In this document: piece after piece, positions 1 to 6,521 of the stretch
Position numbering within the stretch: position 1 is the stretch's first letter
Layout: each line of letters begins with the position of its first letter
Assembly (NCBI GenBank): GCA_964387775.1
Contig: CAYLZO010000078.1
Coordinates: forward strand, 1 to 20,036
Origin: CAYLZO01 sp964387775
Lineage (GTDB): Bacteria > Chloroflexota > Anaerolineae > JAAYZQ01
Direction: 5' to 3'
DNA length: 20,036 nucleotides
Translations under genes and position numbers: made by a program
The notes under the pieces: generated by a model
Databases searched by the model: none
The model's input: only the letters and a program-made list of their open reading frames with translations
What the model was told of the DNA's origin: nothing

Positions 1-52
1 TGGTCCCCACGTTAACGTGTGGTTTTGTCCGTTCAAACTTTTCCTTTGCCAT
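1..52 (-). CDS. tuf: Elongation factor Tu, N-terminal fragment (cut by window edge)
   Basis: Only the first 17 codons are in the window. They read MAKEKFERTKPHVNVGT, the conserved N-terminus of EF-Tu, the GTPase that delivers aminoacyl-tRNA to the ribosome. The ATG is at 52-50 on the minus strand. A strong ribosome binding site (AGGAGGT, complement of 59-65) stands 7 bases before it. Two tRNA-Thr genes lie directly upstream on the same strand with a good promoter ahead of them, so tuf is probably transcribed with them. This arrangement resembles the tRNA-tufB operon of Escherichia coli. The rest of the gene lies outside the window. Confidence 0.93.
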   Translation of the reverse strand, partial: MAKEKFERTKPHVNVGT

Positions 53-108
53 GCTAGTACCTCCTGGTGCTGTTCAAAATCACTTGTCTCCGGCCTGCCG
101 CCGGCCTA

Positions 109-181
109 AGCCCACGATGGGACTTGAACCCATGACCTCGCCCTTACCAAGGGAGTGCTCTACCGCCTGAGCTACGTGGGC
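109..181 (-). tRNA. tRNA-Thr (anticodon GGU)
   Basis: A 73-base cloverleaf. The acceptor arms GCCCACG and CGTGGGC (complements of 175-181 and 110-116) pair perfectly, and the T arm has ATGGG/CCCAT around TTCAAGT. The seven-base anticodon loop is TTGGTAA, giving GGU for threonine. The anticodon stem (CTCCC with GGGCG) carries one U-C mismatch at the second pair. The discriminator base is U and no CCA end is encoded. It is the second tRNA of the tRNA-Thr/tRNA-Thr/tuf unit. Confidence 0.95.
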
Positions 182-198
182 ATTCCTTTCCGGTCCCT

Positions 199-274
199 TG
201 GAGCCACCCGTCGGATTCGAACCGACGACCCAGCGCTTACAAGGCGCTTGCTCTGCCGACTGAGCTAGGGTGGC
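199..274 (-). tRNA. tRNA-Thr (anticodon UGU)
   Basis: The acceptor stem GCCACCC/GGGTGGC (complements of 268-274 and 203-209) pairs perfectly. The anticodon stem is AGCGC/GCGCT around the loop CTTGTAA, giving anticodon UGU for threonine. The T arm is GTCGG/CCGAC around TTCGAAT. The discriminator is U at 202 and the CCA end is encoded (complement of 199-201), unlike the neighbouring GGU isoacceptor. It is the first product of the promoter at 343-371. Confidence 0.96.
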
Positions 275-342
275 CTACAAATCCTTTCTTCCAGGCCGCC
301 ACCCCGATTTCAGCCAGCCTTGTCAGGGCCAAGTGGCGGCTA

Positions 343-371
343 AGTATACTGAGAATCAACTGAATTGTCAA
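343..371 (-). promoter_or_regulatory. Promoter of the tRNA-Thr/tRNA-Thr/tuf operon
   Basis: On the minus strand a perfect -35 box TTGACA (complement of 366-371) is followed after exactly 17 bases by TATACT (complement of 343-348). Transcription would start near 336 and run into tRNA-Thr(UGU), tRNA-Thr(GGU) and tuf. This is one of the best sigma70-type promoters in the window, as expected for a tRNA/EF-Tu operon. Confidence 0.85.
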
Positions 372-403
372 ATCACACTTGCCGCTACGTACAGCAAGGC
401 AGG

Positions 404-490
404 CGGAGGGGGTGGGATTCGAACCCACGGAGCATTGCTGCTCACGCGTTTTCGAGACGCGCGCATTCGGCCGGACTATGCTACCCCTCC
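404..490 (-). tRNA. tRNA-Ser (anticodon CGA)
   Basis: An 87-base class II tRNA. The acceptor arms GGAGGGG/CCCCTCC (complements of 484-490 and 405-411) pair fully. The anticodon arm is CGCGT/ACGCG around CTCGAAA, giving CGA for serine. A long variable arm of the form TGAGC...GCTC and the G discriminator at 404 are both typical of tRNA-Ser. No CCA is encoded (CCT follows). It has its own promoter at 503-531. Confidence 0.95.
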
Positions 491-502
491 TGGCGACGTC
501 AC

Positions 503-531
503 ATTATAGCACAGTCTCGCCCTGCAAGCAA
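503..531 (-). promoter_or_regulatory. Promoter of tRNA-Ser(CGA)
   Basis: On the minus strand TTGCTT (complement of 526-531), a 17-base spacer and a perfect TATAAT (complement of 503-508). The tRNA 5' end at 490 lies 13 bases past the -10 box, a normal distance for a tRNA promoter. Confidence 0.75.
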
Positions 532-566
532 ACCCATCCTTTGCCGTGGCACGAGCCCGAGAATGG

Positions 567-1331
567 TCAGGCGACCTTCTCTGCGATCAAAAAGTGAGAC
601 AGGCCAAACACGCGCAGGGGCGTTCGCTCCAGAAAATAGGTTACCCGGCGCAAGATCCTCCCCAGGCGCGCTCGGCGGTGGACGATCTTGTCATAGCCGG
701 GAAAAATCTGGCTGTGGACGACGACCTCGACGGGCAGCCCGCTCAGCAGGCGACGTAGACTGCTCCGAGTGTAGGCCCGCACGTGGGGGCAGAACCGATC
801 CCGCCAACGATCGGGCAGATAGTTGACCAGGGGGATGTTGCCGAAATGATATTCCCCGCGCCAATAAGCCCCGTGCGTCTCGAACGGATAGAGACGATTC
901 GGCGCAAAAACTATCACCCGCCCGCCCGGTTCCCCACCCGTACCCGGACCCCGCAGCACGCGAACCGCTTCGGCGAGGGCTCCTTGGTCGTCGCTAACGT
1001 GCTCGATGACCTCGTGCAAGAGGACTGCGTCGAAAGATTCATCTTCATACGGCAGCGACTCGGCCGGGGCGACGCGGATGTTGGGGAGGTCCTGGCTGGC
1101 CTCGGCCACCTTGTCGGCGTCCACGTCCACGCCATGCACGTCCTGACTGAAACGGCGAAAAGCACGCACGTACATGCCCAATCCACAGCCCACGTCCAGG
1201 ATCGAGCGCCCTTCCAACGGCACAAAGCGGCGGATGAGATCCAGCCGCCGCTCCTGCCCGAACCCCCAGACGTAGCTGGGATGGCCCAGCGTGATGGCCT
1301 TGTCTGCTTCCAAGAGCCGCCTACCAGCCAT
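567..1331 (-). CDS. Class I SAM-dependent methyltransferase
   Basis: A 254-residue cytosolic methyltransferase with a Rossmann fold that binds S-adenosylmethionine. Motif I is LDVGCGLG (about residues 45-52), followed by the acidic end of strand 2 (GVDVDAD, 67-73). Then come APAESLPYEDESFDAVLLHEVIEHV (about 88-112; key residues E91, D101, H111), which is the usual motif II/III region of Methyltransf_11/23-type enzymes. The substrate cannot be read from the sequence. The ATG at 1331 lies 11 bases inside the 3' end of the metallophosphoesterase gene, so the two are probably cotranscribed and translationally coupled. The C-terminal half (150-254) is rich in aromatic and basic residues and may form the substrate-binding cap. 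Confidence 0.85.
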   Translation of the reverse strand: MAGRRLLEADKAITLGHPSYVWGFGQERRLDLIRRFVPLEGRSILDVGCGLGMYVRAFRRFSQDVHGVDVDADKVAEASQDLPNIRVAPAESLPYEDESFDAVLLHEVIEHVSDDQGALAEAVRVLRGPGTGGEPGGRVIVFAPNRLYPFETHGAYWRGEYHFGNIPLVNYLPDRWRDRFCPHVRAYTRSSLRRLLSGLPVEVVVHSQIFPGYDKIVHRRARLGRILRRVTYFLERTPLRVFGLSHFLIAEKVA

Positions 1332-2058
1332 AGCCGAGGCGCAAGACCAGGCGCAGGGGCAGGTCGTGCTCCATCATTTTGGCCTGCGTTTCTTCCACCG
1401 GATAGGCCACCCGCCGATGCTCCAGCGTGGGGCCGTCCAAGTCCAGAAGGGCGTAACTGGCATCGGAATTGCCATCGCGGGGCTGCCCCACGCCGCCCGG
1501 ATTGATGATCATGCGCTCCGGTCCCAAGTCCATCGGCTCGTTCAGGGTCGGGGGCAGCGGTTCACAAACTTCCTCGCCATCCTCCTCCTTCAAGCGAAAG
1601 ATGACGGGCGTGTGGGTGTGACCGATCAGGCAATAGGGCGTGTCAAAATGCTCAAAGTTGGCCCGCGCCGTGGAGGCATAGATGATGTATTCCCAGATGG
1701 GGTGGCGCGGACTGCCGTGGGTCAGCGTGAAATCCCCTTCAACCAGCTTCTCGGGTAACGCTTTCAGGTAGGCCAGGTTATCGGGCGTCAACTGCTTCCG
1801 GTTCCAGAGGTTGGCGTCGCGGGCATCGGGATTAAAGTCGCGCAGGTCGAGCTTGCCGAGCGTGGCCCAATCGTGGTTCCCGGCAATGCAAAGGTGGGGC
1901 AAGGACCGCAACAGCTCAACGCAGGCGTTGGGGTCCGGGCCGTAGCCCACCACGTCGCCCAGACACCAGACCTGGTCGAAGGGGCCGGCGTCGTCCAAAA
2001 CCGCCTGAAATGCTTCTAAATTGCTATGGATGTCAGAGATTACGAGACAGAGCATCAT
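1321..2058 (-). CDS. Metallophosphoesterase, YfcE/MJ0936-like
   Basis: A 245-residue two-metal phosphoesterase of the calcineurin-like superfamily. The metal-ligand motifs appear in order: SDIHSN (D9, H11), CLGDVVGYGPDP (D35), AGNHD (N61, H62), LTHGSPRH (around 113) and IGHTHTP (around 147). The GDVVGYGP form is typical of small soluble phosphodiesterases and diadenosine tetraphosphatase-like proteins; the true substrate is unknown. It begins with two consecutive ATG codons. The Shine-Dalgarno-like AAGGA (complement of 2062-2066) is 3 bases from the first and 6 from the second, so translation may start at 2055. It is expressed from the promoter at 2083-2112 and overlaps the downstream methyltransferase gene. 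Confidence 0.88.
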   Translation of the reverse strand: MMLCLVISDIHSNLEAFQAVLDDAGPFDQVWCLGDVVGYGPDPNACVELLRSLPHLCIAGNHDWATLGKLDLRDFNPDARDANLWNRKQLTPDNLAYLKALPEKLVEGDFTLTHGSPRHPIWEYIIYASTARANFEHFDTPYCLIGHTHTPVIFRLKEEDGEEVCEPLPPTLNEPMDLGPERMIINPGGVGQPRDGNSDASYALLDLDGPTLEHRRVAYPVEETQAKMMEHDLPLRLVLRLGYGW

Positions 2059-2082
2059 GGGTCCTTGTCATAGAGTCGTGTC

Positions 2083-2112
2083 ATCATACCACAAGAGTCC
2101 AGTTCAGGTCAA
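2083..2112 (-). promoter_or_regulatory. Promoter of the metallophosphoesterase-methyltransferase pair
   Basis: On the minus strand TTGACC (complement of 2107-2112), an 18-base spacer and TATGAT (complement of 2083-2088). The start codon is about 25 bases beyond the -10 box. Its -35 box is only 4 bases from the -35 box of the divergent tsaE promoter. Confidence 0.72.
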
Positions 2113-2116
2113 GTGC

Positions 2117-2145
2117 TTGTGGTTTGCACGTAATCGGTGTATAAT
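2117..2145 (+). promoter_or_regulatory. Promoter of the tsaE-tsaB-rimI operon
   Basis: TTGTGG at 2117-2122, a 17-base spacer and a perfect TATAAT at 2140-2145. The predicted transcription start near 2152 gives a leader of about 90 bases before tsaE, which contains the hairpin at 2170-2209. Confidence 0.72.
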
Positions 2146-2169
2146 ACCGACCTGGGTCGTGGCTACACG

Positions 2170-2209
2170 GCAGGGGACAATGTGGAGGTTCTCCCACATT
2201 GTCCCCTGC
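2170..2209 (+). repeat. Perfect 16-bp inverted repeat (hairpin) in the tsaE leader
   Basis: The arms GCAGGGGACAATGTGG (2170-2185) and CCACATTGTCCCCTGC (2194-2209) are exact reverse complements around an 8-base loop. No T-run follows, so it does not look like an intrinsic terminator. It starts about 18 bases after the predicted transcription start and ends 22 bases before the tsaE ribosome binding site. It could be an mRNA-stabilising 5' hairpin, a protein-binding palindrome or the remnant of a small mobile palindromic repeat. Confidence 0.85.
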
Positions 2210-2241
2210 TACGAAACCACTTCCCCGACCAGAAGGCAACT

Positions 2242-2745
2242 ATGGCAATCTTGGACGAAAACACGCTCGATTTTATCAGCCACAGCCCGGATCAGACGCG
2301 GCGTTTTGGGGCACGTTTGGGCGCCCTGCTCCGGCCGGGGGACCTGATCTGCCTGGAGGGCGAACTGGGCAGCGGAAAGACGTGCCTGGCCCAGGGCGCC
2401 GGCCGGGGGATGGGCGTCACCGAGCCGATTACCAGCCCCACCTTTACCCTCATTGCCGAGTACAACCCGCCGCCCCCGGCGCCCACCCTCTATCACATCG
2501 ACCTCTACCGGCTGGACGCGCCGGTGGACGAAGCCTGGTCCCTCGGGCTGGACGACTATCTCGCCGGCGATGGGGTGTGTGTCATCGAGTGGGCCGACCG
2601 CATCCGGCCGGCGCTGCCCCGCGAGCGGCTGTGGGTAACCTTGCGCTACCTGAATGCCACCAAGCGGGGCATCGTCATGCGAGCCAGCGGGCGGCGATTC
2701 GAAGAGCTGCTGGAGCAATTCCGGCAGAGCGCCTTTGGTGTTTGA
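2242..2745 (+). CDS. tsaE: tRNA threonylcarbamoyladenosine biosynthesis ATPase TsaE
   Basis: A 167-residue ATPase that assists the TsaB-TsaD complex in making t6A at position 37 of ANN-decoding tRNAs. The Walker A loop is GELGSGKT (residues 40-47), followed by the family motifs SPTFTLIAEY (65-74), YHIDLYRL (84-91) and IEWADR (115-120). Length is normal for the family. The ATG at 2242 was chosen because it follows GAAGG at a suitable distance and gives the usual TsaE N-terminus. The reading frame stays open upstream, but it would run through the hairpin and the -10 box. tsaB follows 14 bases downstream. Confidence 0.95.
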   Translation: MAILDENTLDFISHSPDQTRRFGARLGALLRPGDLICLEGELGSGKTCLAQGAGRGMGVTEPITSPTFTLIAEYNPPPPAPTLYHIDLYRLDAPVDEAWSLGLDDYLAGDGVCVIEWADRIRPALPRERLWVTLRYLNATKRGIVMRASGRRFEELLEQFRQSAFGV

Positions 2746-2759
2746 GAGGAGACCCGACG

Positions 2760-3461
2760 ATGCTGCTTGCCCTGGACACGGCCACACGTATGGCCAGCCT
2801 GGCCCTCTACGACGAGGCCAACGGCTGGATCCTGGGCGAAGAAACCTGGTATTCGGCCTTCAATCACACCGTCGAGCTCCTGCCCCGCCTGGTCCGCCTC
2901 TTCGACCAGCAGGAGGTCTCGCCAGGTGACCTGACGAGCCTGGTCGTGAGCCTGGGGCCGGGGTCCTTTACCGGGCTGCGCATCGGCCTGGCCCTGGCCA
3001 AGGGGCTGGCCCTCTCCCAGGCCCCCGTCGAGACGCCGATGGGCCAGACCCTGCCCCTCGTCGGCGTGCCGACCCTGGACGTCGTGGCTGAGCCGCACAA
3101 GGCGCAGCGCCTGCCCATCTGGGCCCTCCTCCAGGCCGGGCGGGGACGGGTCTCCGTGGGCCACTATATTCGTCGCAAGGGACGCTGGCGCCGCAAGGGC
3201 GAATTCCGCATCACCACGTTCGAGGAGCTGTGTGACGAGGTGGAGGAGCCGTCCCTTTTCTGCGGCGAGATCGACGCCCGCGACGCAGCCCTGATCCGCG
3301 AGCGGTTGGGCCTGGTCGCGACCATCGCCCCGCCGGCGGCCTCCCTGCGGCGGGCTGCCTATCTGGCCGAACTGGGCTGGCAGCGCCTGGGCCGGGGTGA
3401 CTTTGACGATCCCGCCAGCCTGTCGCCCATCTACCTCCACCACCCGCAGATTGATGGTTGA
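2760..3461 (+). CDS. tsaB: tRNA threonylcarbamoyladenosine biosynthesis protein TsaB
   Basis: A 233-residue protein of the ASKHA/HSP70-actin-like fold. It is the non-catalytic partner of TsaD in t6A synthesis. The N-terminus MLLALDTATRMASLALYD and the motif LGPGSFTGLRIG (about 65-76) are diagnostic. The ATG at 2760 has AGGAG 5-10 bases upstream. The gene sits between tsaE and rimI, as in many bacteria; its partner tsaD is not in the window. The last 8 bases overlap rimI, which suggests translational coupling. Confidence 0.94.
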   Translation: MLLALDTATRMASLALYDEANGWILGEETWYSAFNHTVELLPRLVRLFDQQEVSPGDLTSLVVSLGPGSFTGLRIGLALAKGLALSQAPVETPMGQTLPLVGVPTLDVVAEPHKAQRLPIWALLQAGRGRVSVGHYIRRKGRWRRKGEFRITTFEELCDEVEEPSLFCGEIDARDAALIRERLGLVATIAPPAASLRRAAYLAELGWQRLGRGDFDDPASLSPIYLHHPQIDG

Positions 3462-4041
3462 GCACCTGCCCTATCGCGTCGAGCCGATGACCCTGTCCGA
3501 CATCCCGCAGGTGATAGAGATCGAGCAAGCCGCGTTCCCAACACCCTGGTCGGCGCGCGCCTACCGTTACGAAGTCGTCGAGAACGAGAACAGCACCATG
3601 CTCGCCGTCCGGCCGGGCGGCGGCCCGTTGACGGGCCTGGTGCGACACCTGGGCTTTGTCCCTTCGGGGCCGATCCTGGCCTACGGGGGCTTTTGGCTGC
3701 TGGACAACGAGGCCCACATTGCCACCCTCGCCGTCCACCCCGAACGGCGGCGGGAAGGGCTGGGCGAGCTCCTCCTTGTCTCACTCCTGGAGCAGGCGAT
3801 GGCCCAGGGTGCCTGGCGATCTACCTTGGAGGTCCGCGTCTCGAACCGGCCGGCGCAAAAGCTCTACGAGAAGTATGGCTTTCGGAAAGAGGCCCGCCGC
3901 CGCCGTTACTACACCGACACCAACGAGGATGGGTATTTCATGGGCACGCCGCCTTTTGCCCGGCCCGATTTCCAGCGCAACTTGACCCAGCGTCGCGCCG
4001 ACCTCTACGCTCGGCTACAGGCCCCGGTGCATACTGGCTAG
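3454..4041 (+). CDS. rimI: GNAT acetyltransferase, RimI-like (ribosomal protein S18 N-acetyltransferase)
   Basis: A 195-residue GNAT-family enzyme that uses acetyl-CoA to acetylate a protein N-terminus. In E. coli RimI the main target is ribosomal protein S18. The acetyl-CoA loop is VHPERRREGLG (94-104) and the C-terminal GNAT motif is NRPAQKLYEKYGF (131-143). It is longer than the roughly 150-residue E. coli enzyme: there is a glycine-rich insertion around residues 54-73 and a tail of about 30 residues beyond the fold. The ATG at 3454 overlaps the tsaB stop region by 8 bases; starts farther upstream lie inside tsaB. The tsaE-tsaB-rimI order supports the assignment, but the exact substrate is inferred. 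Confidence 0.88.
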   Translation: MVEHLPYRVEPMTLSDIPQVIEIEQAAFPTPWSARAYRYEVVENENSTMLAVRPGGGPLTGLVRHLGFVPSGPILAYGGFWLLDNEAHIATLAVHPERRREGLGELLLVSLLEQAMAQGAWRSTLEVRVSNRPAQKLYEKYGFRKEARRRRYYTDTNEDGYFMGTPPFARPDFQRNLTQRRADLYARLQAPVHTG

Positions 4042-4067
4042 ACAAAAGGCCCCAGATGGGGTAAAAT
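4039..4067 (+). promoter_or_regulatory. Promoter of the uracil-DNA glycosylase gene
   Basis: TAGACA at 4039-4044 (its TAG is also the rimI stop codon), a 17-base spacer and TAAAAT at 4062-4067. Both boxes match consensus at 5 of 6 positions. The spacer contains the small palindrome CCCCAGATGGGG. Transcription would begin near 4074, about 34 bases before the udg start. Confidence 0.7.
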
Positions 4068-4107
4068 CGGGCAACGTCTCTCGATTCATGAGGAAAGGAG
4101 CAGTAGC

Positions 4108-4713
4108 TTGTCCGAACTCACAGACCTCTACGCTGAAATTCGTACGTGCACCCAGTGCGTCCTGGCCGAGGGCCGGACGAACGCCGTGCCCGGCGAGGGC
4201 CCGGAGGACGCGACGATCATGTTCATCGGCGAAGGCCCCGGCTTTCACGAGGACCGCCTGGGCCGGCCCTTTGTCGGCGCGGCGGGCAACTATCTGAACG
4301 AGTTGCTGGAAAAGATCGGCCTGGACCGGGAGGACGTCTATATCACCAACGTGGTCAAGTGCCGGCCGCCCGGCAACCGCGACCCCCAGGCCGACGAGAT
4401 CGAGGCCTGCCGGCTCTACCTGGACAAACAGATCGAGCTCCTCCGCCCCCGCCTGGTCGTCACCCTGGGCCGCTTTTCGATGCAGCGCTACTTCCCCGGC
4501 GCCTCCATCTCGCGCATCCACGGCCAGCCCAAGCGGGTGGGCAGCGTCATCTACTACCCCATGTTCCACCCGGCGGCGGCCTTGCACCAGCCCCGCTGGC
4601 GCAAACTCGTCGAAGAGGACATGGCCCGCATCCCCGACCTGCTCGCCCGGCTCGACGAGATCGAGGAGGAGGAGCCGCCGCCGCCCCAGGCCGAGCAACT
4701 CAGCCTGTTCTAG
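4108..4713 (+). CDS. udg: Uracil-DNA glycosylase, family 4 (4Fe-4S) with a C-terminal beta-clamp-binding motif
   Basis: A 201-residue glycosylase that removes uracil from DNA as the first step of base excision repair. Four cysteines positioned for a [4Fe-4S] cluster are C14, C17, C85 and C101. The catalytic motifs are GEGPG (41-45), followed by GRPFVGAAG (52-60), and HPAAALH (154-160). NVVKCRPPGNRDP (81-93) is typical of family 4. The TTG start at 4108 is supported by AAGGAG about 8 bases upstream. The last residues form an acidic/proline-rich linker followed by QLSLF (197-201), the consensus pentapeptide for binding the replicative sliding clamp. It has its own promoter overlapping the rimI stop. 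RNase J follows 55 bases downstream. Confidence 0.93.
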   Translation: MSELTDLYAEIRTCTQCVLAEGRTNAVPGEGPEDATIMFIGEGPGFHEDRLGRPFVGAAGNYLNELLEKIGLDREDVYITNVVKCRPPGNRDPQADEIEACRLYLDKQIELLRPRLVVTLGRFSMQRYFPGASISRIHGQPKRVGSVIYYPMFHPAAALHQPRWRKLVEEDMARIPDLLARLDEIEEEEPPPPQAEQLSLF

Positions 4714-4721
4714 ACGGAGTC

Positions 4722-4738
4722 GGGGCTGTCACAGCCCC
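4722..4738 (+). other. Short hairpin between udg and RNase J
   Basis: GGGGCTG (4722-4728) and CAGCCCC (4732-4738) form a perfect 7-bp stem with a three-base loop. No proper T-run follows, so termination would be weak. It lies 30 bases before the RNase J start codon and could modulate read-through from udg or stabilise the mRNA 5' end. No separate promoter for the RNase J gene was seen in the 55-base gap. Confidence 0.5.
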
Positions 4739-4768
4739 TTCGAACTCGTTTCCTCAAGGAGCACACCT

Positions 4769-6439
4769 GTGACCGAAGAACTACTACGCATCATCCCCCT
4801 CGGCGGCGTGGGCCAGATCGGCAAAAACATGACCGTCTTTGAGTACGACGGGCACCTGCTCGTCGTGGACTGCGGCCTCATGTTCCCCGAGAGCGACATG
4901 CTGGGCATCGACATCGTCATCCCCGACATGGAGTACGTCATCGAGCGCAAGGACCGCGTCCGGGCCGTCGTCGTCACCCACGGCCACGAGGACCACGTCG
5001 GCGGCCTGCCCTACCTGATGGCCGAAATCCAAGCCCCCATCTATGCCACGCGCCTGACCCGGGGCCTCATCGAGGTCAAGCTCAAAGACCACCACCTGCT
5101 GGACCGGACCGAGCTGCACACCATCACCGCCGAGGACGTGCTGGATCTGGACCCCTTCCAGGTCGAGTTTTTCCACGTCTGCCACTCCATTCCCGACGGC
5201 GTGGGCCTGGGCATCACCACGCCGGTGGGCCTCGTCGTCCACTCGGGCGATTTCAAATTCGACCAGACGCCGGTGGACGGCCGCTTGACCGGCTTTGCCA
5301 AGCTGGCCGAGCTGGGCGGGCGCGGCGTCCACGTCCTCCTCTCTGACTCGACCAATGCCGAGACCGACGGCCACACGCCCTCGGAGCAAGTCGTAGGTGA
5401 GACCTTTGAGCAGGTCTTTGCCCGCGCCCAGGGCCGCATTATCGTCGCCACGTTCGCGTCGAACATCTCCCGCGTGCAGCAGGTGGCTGACACCGCCCGT
5501 AAATTCGGCCGCCAACTCGGCCTCGTCGGCCGCTCGATGGTCAACTATGCCAAAAAGGCCGTCGAGCTGGGCTACCTGGACCTGGACATCAGCCAACTGC
5601 TGACGCCCCAAGGCATGAACGACATGCCGCCGAACCGGGTCGCCATCGCCTGCACCGGCAGCCAGGGCGAACCGACCTCGGCGCTGGTGCGCATGGCCCT
5701 GGGCGACCACCGCTACCGCGAACGGAGCGGTACTTCGCAGGTCAACGTCCGGCCCGGCGACACCGTCATCGTTTCGGCCACGCCCATTCCGGGCAACGAG
5801 GAGCTGGTCAACCGCACGCTGAACAACCTCTTTCGCGCCGGGGCCGACGTCTACTATCACGAGCGAGCCCAGGTCCACGTCTCGGGCCACGGCCGGCGCG
5901 AGGAGCACAAGCTGATGCTCAACCTGCTCAAGCCGCGCTTTTTCGTGCCCATCCACGGCGAGTACCGCCACCTGGTCCACCACGCTCGCCTGGCCGAGCA
6001 GGTGGGCGTGTCGCCCGACAACGTCTTTGTCGTCGAGAGCGGCACCGTCCTCGAATTCGGGTCCGACTGGGGCCGCCTCAACGGCCAGGTCACCGAAGGC
6101 CACGTCATGGTCGATGGCCTGGGCATCGGCGACGTGGGCAGCGTCGTGCTACGCGACCGGCACCTGCTCTCCCGCGATGGGTTCGTCGTCGTCGTCGCCG
6201 CCGTGGACGTCGAGACCGGGGAGGTCCTCGAAGAGCCGGACATTATCACGCGGGGATTCGTCTACATCCGCGAGTCGGGGGACCTCATCCAGGACGCTGC
6301 TCGTTGCGTGCGAGAGGCCCTGGAGAACGGCGGGCCGCGTGATGCACTCAACGACGAGGTCAAGAGCGCCCTGGCCGAGTTCCTCTACAACCAGACCAAG
6401 CGCCGGCCCATGATTTTGCCGGTGGTCATGGAAGTGTAG
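4769..6439 (+). CDS. rnj: Ribonuclease J
   Basis: A 556-residue metallo-beta-lactamase/beta-CASP ribonuclease with 5'-to-3' exo- and endonuclease activity in mRNA decay and rRNA maturation. The Zn ligands are HGHEDH (71-76), H139 and D161 (in HSGD). The beta-CASP motifs are visible in TGSQGEP (296-302) and in HVSGHG (370-375) and VPIHGEYRH (393-401). Full family length including the C-terminal domain that ends near 556. The GTG start at 4769 follows AAGGAG by about 8 bases. A hairpin terminator follows 35 bases after the stop. It is probably transcribed at least partly with udg. Confidence 0.95.
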   Translation: MTEELLRIIPLGGVGQIGKNMTVFEYDGHLLVVDCGLMFPESDMLGIDIVIPDMEYVIERKDRVRAVVVTHGHEDHVGGLPYLMAEIQAPIYATRLTRGLIEVKLKDHHLLDRTELHTITAEDVLDLDPFQVEFFHVCHSIPDGVGLGITTPVGLVVHSGDFKFDQTPVDGRLTGFAKLAELGGRGVHVLLSDSTNAETDGHTPSEQVVGETFEQVFARAQGRIIVATFASNISRVQQVADTARKFGRQLGLVGRSMVNYAKKAVELGYLDLDISQLLTPQGMNDMPPNRVAIACTGSQGEPTSALVRMALGDHRYRERSGTSQVNVRPGDTVIVSATPIPGNEELVNRTLNNLFRAGADVYYHERAQVHVSGHGRREEHKLMLNLLKPRFFVPIHGEYRHLVHHARLAEQVGVSPDNVFVVESGTVLEFGSDWGRLNGQVTEGHVMVDGLGIGDVGSVVLRDRHLLSRDGFVVVVAAVDVETGEVLEEPDIITRGFVYIRESGDLIQDAARCVREALENGGPRDALNDEVKSALAEFLYNQTKRRPMILPVVMEV

Positions 6440-6473
6440 GCATCCTTGTATGCACGTCTCCAGACTTGCATAA

Positions 6474-6502
6474 AAAGCCCGGCTTTAGAAAAGCCGGGCT
6501 TT
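6474..6502. terminator. Bidirectional intrinsic terminator between RNase J and the PBP gene
   Basis: AAAGCCCGGCTTT (6474-6486) and AAAGCCGGGCTTT (6490-6502) are perfect 13-bp arms with a 3-base loop. On the minus strand the stem ends in five U residues, so it is strongest for the PBP gene, which stops 20 bases earlier. On the plus strand it serves RNase J with a shorter U tract. Confidence 0.9.
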
Positions 6503-6521
6503 ATGACAAACAGAGTCTATC

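Noticed and set aside
67..108. Direct repeat AGGCCGG between tRNA-Thr(GGU) and tuf as a regulatory element
   Set aside because: Seven-base direct repeats in such GC-rich DNA are easily due to chance, and no hairpin or known site was recognised.
2137..2241. Upstream in-frame extension of tsaE from a GTG
   Set aside because: It would translate the -10 box and the leader hairpin. The internal ATG at 2242 has a ribosome binding site and gives the family N-terminus.
2199..2759. Open frame upstream of tsaB that overlaps tsaE in another frame
   Set aside because: Its translation is arginine- and proline-rich noise. TsaB similarity begins exactly at the ATG at 2760.
4048..4061. GGCCCCAGATGGGG as a rimI terminator
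   Set aside because: The stem is only 4 bp and lies in the spacer of a good promoter with no T-run after it.
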